A stretch of DNA of 64,000 bases from Bacteroidales bacterium (GTDB lineage Bacteria; Bacteroidota; Bacteroidia; Bacteroidales; Paludibacteraceae). Below are positions 45,798-55,640 of the stretch, one piece after another. Each line of letters starts with the position of its first letter. Position 1 is the stretch's first letter. The stretch lies in assembly GCA_022784645.1 (NCBI GenBank), contig JALFZG010000053.1:1-64000 (forward strand), read 5' to 3'. The position numbers and the translations under genes are program-made. A model generated the notes under the pieces. That model searched no databases and was not told the origin of the DNA. It saw nothing but the letters and a program-made list of their open reading frames with translations.

Positions 45798-46010
45798 TTA
45801 TAGATTTTTCACATCAATCTTGTTTGCTTTTGGCCGACGAGCTTCTCTATCCTGACTCTGCACACACCCTATTCCGCGCTCTCGCATCGCCCGAGAATCA
45901 GAAATATGCATGGATTTGAAACGGCCGTTTTTCTTAAAGATCACTCTCACAGACAGGAGCACCATCGCTACGATGATGAGCGCAAGCGTTATGAGAAGTG
46001 TTGCAAACAT
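45798..46010 (-). CDS. Small membrane protein of Bacteroidales
   Basis: MFATLLITLALIIVAMVLLSVRVIFKKNGRFKSMHISDSRAMRERGIGCVQSQDREARR; single TM plus tail I recall as conserved. Confidence 0.65.
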   Translation of the reverse strand: MFATLLITLALIIVAMVLLSVRVIFKKNGRFKSMHISDSRAMRERGIGCVQSQDREARRPKANKIDVKNL

Positions 46011-46148
46011 TGTGCCGAATTTTCAGTTTCGGCTACAAAATTACTACTTTTATCTGATTTGTGCAAGTTTTTTGGTAGAATAATATTGAAATAGCACTTT
46101 TTCTTAAGAAAAAAGGCCTCAGATATTGCGTATTTCGGATATTTTATA

Positions 46149-46156
46149 TAATTTTG
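46149..46156 (+). promoter_or_regulatory. -7 element TAATTTTG upstream of bactofilin
   Basis: TAATTTTG 46149-46156, degenerate -33 ATTG 46125-46128. Confidence 0.5.
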
Positions 46157-46183
46157 CGCTCGCAAATTAAATTTCGCTTCATT

Positions 46184-46558
46184 ATGGCATCATTTCAAAA
46201 TCAGCAAAATCAGCAGGGCGCACTCTATAACGCCATTACAGCCGAGAGTAAGATCATCGGTACGATAGTAGCCAACAACGACATCCGCATAGATGGCACG
46301 GTGGAAGGCGATATCCAATGCCGCGGCAAAGTGGTAATTGGCGAGAAAGGGCTCGTTCACGGCAATATCCAATGTACGAATGCCGAAGTGCAAGGGCGTA
46401 TAGAGGGCAAAGTGGAAGCTTTGCAGACGCTTGCTTTGCGCGCATCGGCCAATATTCAGGGAGATGTGGTAACGCAATCGCTTATCGTAGAACCCAACGC
46501 AATCTTCTGTGGCACCTGCCAAATGGGCAAGAAGAATGCCGCTATTGAGCAGAAATAA
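46184..46558 (+). CDS. Bactofilin (polymer-forming cytoskeletal) family protein
   Basis: ITAESKIIGTIVANNDIRIDGTVEGDIQCRGKVVIGEKGLVHGNIQCTNAEVQGRIEGKVEALQTLALRASANIQGDVVTQSLIVEPNAIFCGTCQM. Confidence 0.9.
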   Translation: MASFQNQQNQQGALYNAITAESKIIGTIVANNDIRIDGTVEGDIQCRGKVVIGEKGLVHGNIQCTNAEVQGRIEGKVEALQTLALRASANIQGDVVTQSLIVEPNAIFCGTCQMGKKNAAIEQK

Positions 46559-46605
46559 CGATATTTTTATCGACACATAACTTAATCTATTAATCTATTT
46601 TTATC

Positions 46606-47850
46606 ATGGCAATTATCAAACCATTTGAGGGCGTTCGTCCTCCCAAAAATCTTGTTGACAAAGTATCGGCTCGTCCGTATGATGTGTTATCTTCAGAAGA
46701 AGCTCGCGAAGAAGCTGCCGGTCTTCCAATGTCGCTCTATCACATTAACCGCCCGGAGATTAACTTTGAGGTAGGCTGCGATGAGCATGACCCGCGCGTG
46801 TATCAGGCCGCTCATGACCAGTATGAACTATTTAAGAAAAATGGTTGGCTCGTACGCGATGCTGGCGAACATTATTACATTTATGCTCAAACGATGAACG
46901 GCAAAACGCAATATGGTTTGCTCGTTGCTGTACATGCTGATGATTATGAAAAAGGCGTTATTCTTCGCCATGAGCTTACCCGCCGAGACAAAGAAGACGA
47001 CCGCATGCGTCATGTAGAGGCTTGCAACGCCAATATCGGTCCGGCTTTCTTTGCTTATCCAGCTAATGCTGAGATGAAAGAGATTACCCGCAAGGCTGTA
47101 AGTGGCGAGCCGGAATATGATTTCGTATCGGCAGATGGCGTTCGTCATCAGATGTGGATCATCTCTGATAAGGCCGTAATGGATCGCATTACGGAGATTT
47201 TCAAGACCTTCCCGCACCTGTATATCGCAGATGGTCACCATCGTTCGGCAGCAGCAGTTCGCGTGGCTCAAGAGCGCAAGAAAGCCAATCCGAACCATAA
47301 GGGAGACGAAGAATACAATTATTTCCTTACGGCTTGCTTTGCAGCTGACGAATTGACCGTTTTGGACTATAATCGCGTTGTGAAAGACCTCAACGGCAAG
47401 ACCGCGGAGGAACTTTTGAAAGCACTCGAAGCTGACTTTACGGTAGAGGACATGGGCGAGGACTATTACAAGCCTGCCAAGCGCCATGAGTTCTCACTTT
47501 ATATCAACAAACATTGGTATCGCCTGACTACCAAAGCTGAGCATATCCACGAAGAAGACCCCATCGAGAGCCTCGATGTAGCTATTTCTTCTAAGCATAT
47601 TCTTGATAAGCAGTTTGGCATTACCGACCTCAGAGGCGATAAGCGCATTGATTTCATTGGTGGTATTCGCGGTCTTGAAGAGCTTAAGAAACTCGTAGAC
47701 AACGGAAGTGCTGCATGTGCTTTAGCGCTCTACCCCGTTTCGATGGAAGAGATTTTCCGAGTAGCAGACAGCGGCAACATCATGCCTCCTAAGGCTACTT
47801 GGTTTGAGCCAAAACTACGCTCTGGTGTAGTAATTCACGAACTCGACTAA
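46606..47850 (+). CDS. DUF1015 family protein
   Basis: MAIIKPFEGVRPPKNLVDKVSARPYDVLSSEEAREEA...LYIADGHHRSAAAVRVAQE. Confidence 0.92.
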   Translation: MAIIKPFEGVRPPKNLVDKVSARPYDVLSSEEAREEAAGLPMSLYHINRPEINFEVGCDEHDPRVYQAAHDQYELFKKNGWLVRDAGEHYYIYAQTMNGKTQYGLLVAVHADDYEKGVILRHELTRRDKEDDRMRHVEACNANIGPAFFAYPANAEMKEITRKAVSGEPEYDFVSADGVRHQMWIISDKAVMDRITEIFKTFPHLYIADGHHRSAAAVRVAQERKKANPNHKGDEEYNYFLTACFAADELTVLDYNRVVKDLNGKTAEELLKALEADFTVEDMGEDYYKPAKRHEFSLYINKHWYRLTTKAEHIHEEDPIESLDVAISSKHILDKQFGITDLRGDKRIDFIGGIRGLEELKKLVDNGSAACALALYPVSMEEIFRVADSGNIMPPKATWFEPKLRSGVVIHELD

Positions 47851-47851
47851 A

Positions 47852-50017
47852 ATGAATTTGACCCTTGATTTCAAACATATTGTAATCGTAATTCTGTGCG
47901 CGACGATGGCTTTGCTGTCGTCGTGCGCTATGTCTTCTCGTATTCAAAAAGCCGATAAGAAATATGCCATTGGCGAGTATTATGAGGCGGCTCAAGATTA
48001 TAGGAAGATCTACTCCAAAATACCTTCCAAAAATAAGCAACTCAAAGGTGAAATAGCCTTTAAGCAGGGTGAATGCTACCGGCATATCAATAGTCCTAAG
48101 GCCGTACAAGCATACGCGAATGCTATCCGAAACAAGTATTTTCTGCAAGACTCTATCGTATATTTGCGGCAAGCGCAAGTGCTTCATTATCAAGGCAAAT
48201 ATACCGATGCAATCAAAGGATACGACCTGTATCTACAATGGCAACCGGACTCGTATGAAGCACAGGCCGGACGCTTTGCGTGTCAGCAAATAGGCGAATG
48301 GAAAAACAATCCAACAAGATATAAGATTTCTCCTGCGAAGGAGTTTAATATTAAGAAATATTCCTCTTTCTCACCCTGTTTCGTTGGCGAAACGGCAGAT
48401 GCTTTGCTCTTTACGTCCAACCGAACCGTTCAGAAAAAGAAAGACAAAAAGAACAGTCCGGTTACGGGTGTGCCGATTTGTCAACTCTACTCTACCCGCA
48501 AAGATGCGGATGGCAAGTGGACCGATATTGAAATAGCAGAAGGACTCAATGATGGAGGAGAGGGCGAAGGCAATGCCGAAGCTGGAAGTAGTTCCGTGAG
48601 TTTAGATGGCGATGACAGTTCGAGCAATGGAGGAGGAAGTGGAAATATGGGCAACACAGGTGGCGAAGGTGGTGCGGGTCAAAAAGCCGCTACTTCAGCA
48701 GAGGTTGGCGTATGCTGCACTTCGGCTGACGGACGTACACTTTATTTCACTTGGTCAAAACCCATCAACGGTCAGGACCTTGGTGCAAAAATCTTCAGTT
48801 CTGCTCGTGCAAGTGGCACTTGGGGGGCTCCCCAAGAAGTGATTCTATTCAGAGACTCTACCATTTCCGTTGGTCACCCTGCTCTCAACCATGAAGGAGA
48901 CACCCTCTACTTTGCTTCTGATGCTCCCGGTGGATTGGGGGGCAAAGATATTTGGTTCTCTGTTTTGGATGGCAACAAATGGTCTTTCCCAGAAAACATG
49001 GGACCGCAAATCAACACTTCGGGCGATGAGATGTTTCCTACTGTAGCCCCTGATGGCAGTTTATACTTTGCTTCGAGCGGACATCCCGGTTATGGCGGAC
49101 TAGATATATATCATGCTATCAAAGATACGATGATTCTTCGTGACTCAACTTGGGTACAAGGTTATCAACTCTGGAACATGGGCTTCCCTATCAATTCTGC
49201 AGGGGATGATTTCGGTATCACGTTTGAGCCGGAAGGTACAGCCGGTTTCTTCTCATCAGACAGAGGTAGCCGCAAAGCCATTGACCAAATCTACCGATTT
49301 ATTTTACCCGAGTTGGTATTCCTTCTGGAAGGAACAATTACAGACCCCAATGGCGAACCGGTATCGGATGCCATCATCCGTTTGGTTGGCGATAATGGCA
49401 CCAACGTAAAGCTCCAGACTCGCCGAGATGGTACGTATCGTATTAAGCTCGACCCCAATGTGAATTACGCAATGCTCGCGTCCGCGCGCGGGTACTTAAA
49501 TAATAAGGAGGTGCTCCATACGCAGGGTCTCAAAGACAGTAAGACGTTTACGCAAAACTTTACGCTTACCTCATTGTCCAAACCCGTAAAGATGGAGAAT
49601 GTGTTCTACGAATTTGGTAAATGGACGCTCACTCCCACTTCTGCCGCATCACTCGATGCGCTCGTAAAACTGCTCAAAGACAATCCGAATATCACGATTG
49701 AACTCTCGGCCCATACGGACCTTGTTGGCAATGCTGAAGCCAACCGTATCCTATCGGAGAAGCGCGCACAATCATGCGTTGATTACCTCATCAAAGCTGG
49801 AATTCAAGCCGATCGTCTTACGCCAGTTGGCTATGGAAAGACGAAACCGGTTGTAGCAGACAAAGCGCTTAATAATCAGTATGATTTTATCCCTGTAGAT
49901 CAAGAACTCAACGAGGAATTTATTCTCTCACTTCCTAAGAATCAACAAGAAATATGCAATCAAATCAATCGTCGAACAGAGTTTAAAGTCTTGCGAACGA
50001 CCTATGGTTTGTATTAA
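47852..50017 (+). CDS. porE: PorE-like type IX secretion component (lipoprotein, TPR + PD40 propeller + regulatory domain + OmpA_C-like)
   Basis: LLSSCAMSSRIQKADKKYAIGEYYEAAQDYRKI..; SFSPCFVGETADALLFTSNR; LEGTITDPNGEPVSDAIIRLV; ELSAHTDLVGNAEANRILSEKRAQSCVDYLIKAGIQADRLTPVGYGKTKPV. Confidence 0.75.
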   Translation: MNLTLDFKHIVIVILCATMALLSSCAMSSRIQKADKKYAIGEYYEAAQDYRKIYSKIPSKNKQLKGEIAFKQGECYRHINSPKAVQAYANAIRNKYFLQDSIVYLRQAQVLHYQGKYTDAIKGYDLYLQWQPDSYEAQAGRFACQQIGEWKNNPTRYKISPAKEFNIKKYSSFSPCFVGETADALLFTSNRTVQKKKDKKNSPVTGVPICQLYSTRKDADGKWTDIEIAEGLNDGGEGEGNAEAGSSSVSLDGDDSSSNGGGSGNMGNTGGEGGAGQKAATSAEVGVCCTSADGRTLYFTWSKPINGQDLGAKIFSSARASGTWGAPQEVILFRDSTISVGHPALNHEGDTLYFASDAPGGLGGKDIWFSVLDGNKWSFPENMGPQINTSGDEMFPTVAPDGSLYFASSGHPGYGGLDIYHAIKDTMILRDSTWVQGYQLWNMGFPINSAGDDFGITFEPEGTAGFFSSDRGSRKAIDQIYRFILPELVFLLEGTITDPNGEPVSDAIIRLVGDNGTNVKLQTRRDGTYRIKLDPNVNYAMLASARGYLNNKEVLHTQGLKDSKTFTQNFTLTSLSKPVKMENVFYEFGKWTLTPTSAASLDALVKLLKDNPNITIELSAHTDLVGNAEANRILSEKRAQSCVDYLIKAGIQADRLTPVGYGKTKPVVADKALNNQYDFIPVDQELNEEFILSLPKNQQEICNQINRRTEFKVLRTTYGLY

Positions 50018-50032
50018 TAATACCCCATTCCA

Positions 50033-50827
50033 ATGAAGCAATATCTCGATTTATGCCGCCGAGTAATGACGGAAGGCAGTCTGAAAACAGATAGAACAGG
50101 CACGGGTACTCGTTCGGTTTTCGGCCATCAAATGCGCTTTGATTTATCAGAAGGATTCCCACTTCTGACTACCAAGAAACTGCATTTAAAGTCCATTATC
50201 TATGAATTGCTCTGGTTTCTTCAGGGCGATACGAATGTGCGCTATTTGCAGGAACATGGCGTAAGGATTTGGAATGAATGGGCAGACGAGAATGGTGATT
50301 TAGGTCCCGTTTATGGGCATCAATGGCGCTCATGGCCGGATTACAATGGCGGCACCATTGATCAGATTCAAATGATACTCGATCAGATCAAGCATACGCC
50401 CGATTCGCGAAGAATGCTTGTATCCGCATGGAATGTGGCAGAAGTCAATAAGATGGCTCTCCCACCCTGCCATTCGCTCTTTCAGTTTTATGTAGCCGAT
50501 GGCAAACTCTCTCTGCAACTATACCAGAGAAGTGCGGATATCTTTTTGGGCGTTCCATTTAATATCGCAAGTTATGCGCTCCTATTAATGATGGTTGCGC
50601 AAGTTACAGGATTGCAGCCGGGAGAGTTTATCCACACATTAGGTGATGCACATATTTACACGAACCACTTCGAGCAGGTAAATTTGCAACTCACGCGTGA
50701 GCCTCGTAAGTTGCCCACCATGCACTTGAATCCGGAAGTGAAGGACCTCTTCAGCTTCCAATACGAAGATTTCCAACTGGAGGGCTATGACCCGCATCCG
50801 CATATTGCAGGTGTAGTAGCCGTTTGA
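50033..50827 (+). CDS. thyA: Thymidylate synthase
   Basis: [38 protein letters not shown]...[13 protein letters not shown]. Confidence 0.98.
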   Translation: MKQYLDLCRRVMTEGSLKTDRTGTGTRSVFGHQMRFDLSEGFPLLTTKKLHLKSIIYELLWFLQGDTNVRYLQEHGVRIWNEWADENGDLGPVYGHQWRSWPDYNGGTIDQIQMILDQIKHTPDSRRMLVSAWNVAEVNKMALPPCHSLFQFYVADGKLSLQLYQRSADIFLGVPFNIASYALLLMMVAQVTGLQPGEFIHTLGDAHIYTNHFEQVNLQLTREPRKLPTMHLNPEVKDLFSFQYEDFQLEGYDPHPHIAGVVAV

Positions 50828-50840
50828 TTACTTATAAAAT

Positions 50841-51335
50841 ATGATATCGATTATTGTAGCAATAAGTCAAGATAATGCTATCGGCAAACAAGGCAACTTG
50901 TTGTGTCATTTGCCGGCAGACCTAAAGCATTTTAAAGAGATAACGATGGGGAATCCTATTCTTATGGGCAAGAACACATGGTTGTCTCTTCCTCGTCGTC
51001 CACTTCCCGGAAGACGCAATATTGTCGTTACGCACCACCCCAATGCCAATGGACTTGAAGGAGCTGAAACTGTGGGCAGTATTGATGAAGCAATTTCATC
51101 AGTAGATACCAATGATGAATGCTTTGTAATTGGTGGTGGCATGATTTACAAACAATGTCTTCCGAAGGCTGACAAATTGTATATCACGGAAATACATGCC
51201 ACTTTCCCAGATGCGGATACGTTCTTCCCGACAATCGATCCTACTGAATGGGAACTGGTAGAGGAAGAAAGGTTTGAAGCCGATGAGAAGAACCCATACC
51301 CTTATAGTTTCAAAACATACCTCCGCAAGCAGTAA
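50841..51335 (+). CDS. folA: Dihydrofolate reductase
   Basis: MISIIVAISQDNAIGKQGNLLCHLPADLKHFKEITMGNPILMGKNTW. Confidence 0.97.
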   Translation: MISIIVAISQDNAIGKQGNLLCHLPADLKHFKEITMGNPILMGKNTWLSLPRRPLPGRRNIVVTHHPNANGLEGAETVGSIDEAISSVDTNDECFVIGGGMIYKQCLPKADKLYITEIHATFPDADTFFPTIDPTEWELVEEERFEADEKNPYPYSFKTYLRKQ

Positions 51336-51457
51336 CTCTTATACGAACTACTGCCTGCAGAGGCATATTGGGAATCAAATGGGTAATGAATCAAGCAACT
51401 GCTTTATATGATTTACAAAATCAATTGCCCATGAGATTATTACCCTTAGGATTGGAA

Positions 51458-51916
51458 TTAGCGAATCACTTCGAGAATCTGCTCAGCGTGGATTTTGGTT
51501 TTAATCTCCTTGGGAGTAAAGATTCGGGTGATTGCTCCCTCTTCATTTACCAAGTAAGTAGTGCGCAAAGTGCCGATGGTTCTGCGTCCACAAGCCACTT
51601 TCTCTCCCCAACTACCCAATTCTTGAAGCAAACGAGTGTCAGTATCAGCAATGAGCGGAAACTCCAATCCGTTGGTTTCAGCAAACTTCTGCTGAGAAGC
51701 CTGCTTATCCTTGCTCACACCAATAATCATATACCCTTCCGCTTCCAATTCTGCTTTATGCGCCTGAAGCGAACATGCCTCAGCCGTACAGCCGCTCGTA
51801 TTGGCCTTCGGATAAGTATAAAGAACCAATTTCTTTCCGCGATAATCGCTACTTTTGATTTCATTTCCGTGTTGGTCAATGCCTAACACTTCAGGAATTT
51901 TATCTCCTACTACCAT
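51458..51916 (-). CDS. bcp: Thioredoxin-dependent thiol peroxidase (BCP-type peroxiredoxin)
   Basis: YRGKKLVLYTYPKANTSGCTAEACSLQAHKAELEAEGYMIIGVSKD. Confidence 0.93.
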   Translation of the reverse strand: MVVGDKIPEVLGIDQHGNEIKSSDYRGKKLVLYTYPKANTSGCTAEACSLQAHKAELEAEGYMIIGVSKDKQASQQKFAETNGLEFPLIADTDTRLLQELGSWGEKVACGRRTIGTLRTTYLVNEEGAITRIFTPKEIKTKIHAEQILEVIR

Positions 51917-51979
51917 AGCATTAAGAATGATTTTCGTTTATAACTGTTAATAATTTTCAAAACCGTAATTAAACTATTC

Positions 51980-52957
51980 ATGAAAAGCACTTTACGTACC
52001 ATCCTTGCAGTAATATGCATCCTTTGGGGGATTCGGGGCAAAGCTCAGCAGCCGGCTCCGATACGGATTGTGGCGTATAATGTAGAGAATCTGTTTGATA
52101 CTAAAAACGACAGTTTGCGCAATGATGATGAATTTTTGCCCGATGGTACGTATCATTGGACGTACGGCCGGTATCTCACAAAACTGAGCCATATTGCACA
52201 AGTGATAGCCGCCATAGGCGAATGGACTCCTCCTGCCATCATAGGAATGGTAGAGGTAGAGACCGACAGCTGCTTGATTCAGCTCCAGAAATGGCATCTT
52301 GGCAAAAATTATCCGTATAAAAGTGTCTTAATAGAAGGCCCAGATAATCGTGGAATAGACCCTGGTTTGCTATACGATACTACTCGACTTCAACTTATTG
52401 ATTTTCAGTCAATATCAGTAGGAGATAGCAATGGCGAATGGCAATCAAGAGATATATTGCATTGCTCATTCGCAAAAATAGATGCTGCGGATACACTTGC
52501 TTCCGAAATATTGCATCTGCTATTATGCCATTTCCCCTCACAACGAGGAGGTGCAGCCCAATCTGCAGACAAACGCGAGATCGCTCAACAAGTACTATAC
52601 AGAACCGCAGACGCTATTCTGCAGACGGATTCTTCGGCCTTGATTCTCGCAATGGGCGACTTTAATTCTGAACCCCAAGACAACCTTGTTCCGCTGCTTC
52701 ATAATCTGATGATTCCCCTTGCAAAAGCAGATCGAGGAACATATAAGTTCCATGGAATATGGTCATGTCTGGATCAGTTTTATGCATCTGATGCTCTATT
52801 GCCACTATTGTCAGAACCGCATATTTTTGCACCCGATTGGTTGTTGGAAGAAGACCCAAAATACGTAGGGTCAAAGCCATTTCGCACATATATGGGGCCG
52901 CGATATAATGGTGGCTACTCTGACCATTTACCTATTTTCATTGATTTGAATTGGTAA
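51980..52957 (+). CDS. Secreted endonuclease/exonuclease/phosphatase family protein
   Basis: IRIVAYNVENLFDTKND...IIGMVEVE...ILAMGDFNSEP...GGYSDHLPIFIDL. Confidence 0.9.
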   Translation: MKSTLRTILAVICILWGIRGKAQQPAPIRIVAYNVENLFDTKNDSLRNDDEFLPDGTYHWTYGRYLTKLSHIAQVIAAIGEWTPPAIIGMVEVETDSCLIQLQKWHLGKNYPYKSVLIEGPDNRGIDPGLLYDTTRLQLIDFQSISVGDSNGEWQSRDILHCSFAKIDAADTLASEILHLLLCHFPSQRGGAAQSADKREIAQQVLYRTADAILQTDSSALILAMGDFNSEPQDNLVPLLHNLMIPLAKADRGTYKFHGIWSCLDQFYASDALLPLLSEPHIFAPDWLLEEDPKYVGSKPFRTYMGPRYNGGYSDHLPIFIDLNW

Positions 52958-52971
52958 AGCAAAAGGGCAGA

Positions 52972-53661
52972 TTACGCATCTTTTGCAAGCAATACTTCCA
53001 ATTCCTCAACAGAAGCACAAGTCTGCCAACCGAATTGGCTAGCTGCCAATCGATTGGATTCGATATCATCTATAAAGATTGTTTCTTCAGGCTTATATAC
53101 TTCTCCAACTGCCTCATAATCAGCTTCTATCTGCTTATTGGCCAACTCGAAAATACGGGGGTCGGGTTTGCCCAAATGTACGATATGCGAAGCAAAAGTG
53201 CGATCGAAATAGGTATCGAAATCTGGATATTCTGCATGAATATGGCGCCAATGCTCTTCGTTGTTATTACTGAGTGCATAGATGGGATAATGCAGATGCC
53301 ATTTCTTCAGCAACTGAAAGCGATAGGTAGGAATACCAGCATGCATAGCATCCCATGCATCGAATACATCATCAGAAGTAAAACCAGGTTTGGCCAACTT
53401 TAGAATGGCTTCAGCAAAATCATCCGAACTGATTAACCCAAGCTCATAGTCATGCATGATTGTAGATGTATTGGCAGCTACAGAAAGCGCCACTTGCAAT
53501 CTTTTGCTTTCGGCATTATCCATATCCGCAGCCTCTCCATTCGGCTGAAGCCCCAATGCAGCTATGTTGGGACCTAAAATGCGAGTAAACTTCTCAATGC
53601 ACAATGGGATATTGTGATCCATTATCACTCCTCCCAAATCAAATACAAGTGTACGAATCAT
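52972..53661 (-). CDS. HAD family hydrolase
   Basis: IRTLVFDLGGVIMDHN...IYALSNNNEEHW...GKPDPRIFELA...FIDDIESNRLAA. Confidence 0.92.
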   Translation of the reverse strand: MIRTLVFDLGGVIMDHNIPLCIEKFTRILGPNIAALGLQPNGEAADMDNAESKRLQVALSVAANTSTIMHDYELGLISSDDFAEAILKLAKPGFTSDDVFDAWDAMHAGIPTYRFQLLKKWHLHYPIYALSNNNEEHWRHIHAEYPDFDTYFDRTFASHIVHLGKPDPRIFELANKQIEADYEAVGEVYKPEETIFIDDIESNRLAASQFGWQTCASVEELEVLLAKDA

Positions 53662-53749
53662 GCGAGATATACGATTTTATCAATCATGAAAACAGTTTCT
53701 TTATTCGTGAAACAACAATCTTATCACCCAGACATAGGACTGAATGCGC

Positions 53750-54370
53750 TCATTTACAGAAAAAGTCTGCTAATTTCTTCATTGCTCGAGCACGATGTGA
53801 AATTGTATTCTTGTATTCTGTAGGCAATTGGGCAAACGTAAGTACTTGCCCCTCTGGACAAAATACAGGATCATATCCAAACCCATGTTCTCCCCTCTCC
53901 TCTTCTGAAATTTGACCCTCTACAGCACCAACGAACTGCTGCTTATGAGGAGCAGAGAGCGAATGAGGCTTATCCCAGAGAATGAGCGTTACTACGGTTC
54001 GAAATTCAGCAAATCGATCCGTTTTTCCTTTCATCAAGCGAAGTGTTTTAGCTCTATTATCCGCAGGATCACAATCTTCGCCAGCCCATCGAGCAGTATA
54101 TACTCCCGGCATCCAATCCAAACTACGAATACAAAGACCCGTATCGTCAGCAAAGCAACCTACGACATCATTCGGCATAGAGCATTGGTGAGCTTTATAC
54201 CACTCAAATACGTAATCCGCTTTTTGCATGGAATTGCCTTCAAGCGTATCAGCCGTTTCTGGAATATCTGCATGCAATCCGATTTCAGCAAGCGAAAGAA
54301 TTTCAAAGTCTGAGAGTATAGCACGAGCTTCCTCTAATTTATGAATGTTATTTGAAGCAAAAATGAGTTT
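53750..54370 (-). CDS. rdgB: Non-canonical purine NTP diphosphatase (RdgB/HAM1)
   Basis: MKLIFASNNIHKLEEARAIL...FADDTGLCIRSLDWMPGVYTARWAGEDCDPADNRAKTLRLM. Confidence 0.95.
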   Translation of the reverse strand, partial: KLIFASNNIHKLEEARAILSDFEILSLAEIGLHADIPETADTLEGNSMQKADYVFEWYKAHQCSMPNDVVGCFADDTGLCIRSLDWMPGVYTARWAGEDCDPADNRAKTLRLMKGKTDRFAEFRTVVTLILWDKPHSLSAPHKQQFVGAVEGQISEEERGEHGFGYDPVFCPEGQVLTFAQLPTEYKNTISHRARAMKKLADFFCK

Positions 54371-54383
54371 CATAATTTTGCTA

Positions 54384-55547
54384 TTATTTCTTAATATCAA
54401 TAAGTCCCAAACCCGGACGATTAGGAAGAATCAAGCGACCTTTCTCCAATCCAATGCCATCGTATAAATCATTAGATATGAGTAAGTTGCCATCCAAATC
54501 TGCAAAATCAACCAATGGTGACAACGAAGCAGCAGCTGTAACGGCACATGATGTTTCGGTCATACAACCGAGCATCAGATCCATACCTTCCGTACGTGCC
54601 CATGCCATCATCTTAAGGGCTTCTCGAATACCAGTAGATTTCATCAGTTTGATATTGATTCCATGGAAAGCACCTTTAATTTTCGGCAGATCTGCCATTC
54701 TTTGTATGGATTCATCGGCATAGATGGGCACAGGACTATGTTGTGTAAGCCAAGCAATATCATCGAGCTGAGTCTTTGGCATCGGTTGTTCTGCCATCTG
54801 TACGCCTTGCTCGTGCAACCAATGCAGTTTATCTAAGGCTTCCTGACGATCTGTCCATCCCTGATTAGCATCTACAACGAGCGGAAGATTGGTGATTTCG
54901 CGAATCGTACGAATCATTTCCTCATCACCCTTATATCCTACTTTCACCTTCAGCACATTGAATCGTTCTGCACATTCGAGCGTCTTTTGGCGAACAATCT
55001 CCGGAGTATCAATACCGATAGTATATGAAGTACTGGGAGTCTTTGCGGGATCTAACCCCAATAATTCATAAAGCGGACGACCACAAAGCTGACCGATAAG
55101 GTCGTGGAGCGCAATATCTATGGCAGCTTTGGCGGGCGTTTCGCCTGGGGCTACAGTATCTACATACGTAAGGATATCCTCTAGAAGGAATGGTGAGGAA
55201 AATTGCGAAAGATCCACCTTGCGGAGGAAAGCCATCGTTCCTTCCGTATTATATCCTAAATAAGGAGGAAGAGAGGCTTCTCCATGACCAGTATATCCCT
55301 CATAATCAATGAGAACCTGCACTGTAGGAGTTGTCTTGCGAGAGAAAGTAGCTACCGTAAATGTATGTGTAAGCTCCAACTCATAAGGGAAGAAACGAAG
55401 GTGCATTTTTCCGGATAGTCCATGCTTTACAGCTGGAGCAGATTGATGCACTTCTTCCTCAAAGCGAATAGAAGCTAATAAATCAGGAGCGAGGGCGACT
55501 GCGCCACCAAGGATTGCAGCTTTCTGCAAAAATTCTCTTCTTTCCAT
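54384..55547 (-). CDS. Dipeptide epimerase (enolase superfamily) with Tat-like signal
   Basis: MERREFLQKAAILGGAVALAP; VLKVKVGYKGDEEMIRTIREITNLPLVVDANQGWTDRQEAL...PIYADESI...GCMTETSCAVTAAASLS. Confidence 0.9.
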   Translation of the reverse strand: MERREFLQKAAILGGAVALAPDLLASIRFEEEVHQSAPAVKHGLSGKMHLRFFPYELELTHTFTVATFSRKTTPTVQVLIDYEGYTGHGEASLPPYLGYNTEGTMAFLRKVDLSQFSSPFLLEDILTYVDTVAPGETPAKAAIDIALHDLIGQLCGRPLYELLGLDPAKTPSTSYTIGIDTPEIVRQKTLECAERFNVLKVKVGYKGDEEMIRTIREITNLPLVVDANQGWTDRQEALDKLHWLHEQGVQMAEQPMPKTQLDDIAWLTQHSPVPIYADESIQRMADLPKIKGAFHGINIKLMKSTGIREALKMMAWARTEGMDLMLGCMTETSCAVTAAASLSPLVDFADLDGNLLISNDLYDGIGLEKGRLILPNRPGLGLIDIKK

Positions 55548-55640
55548 AATGTAAGAATTTATCAATTATTCATATTGTTTGTGTTCTTTGAAGTAAGTTC
55601 ATTATCGCTTTGCAGAAGACAAGCACTTTTTATGCAAAAA

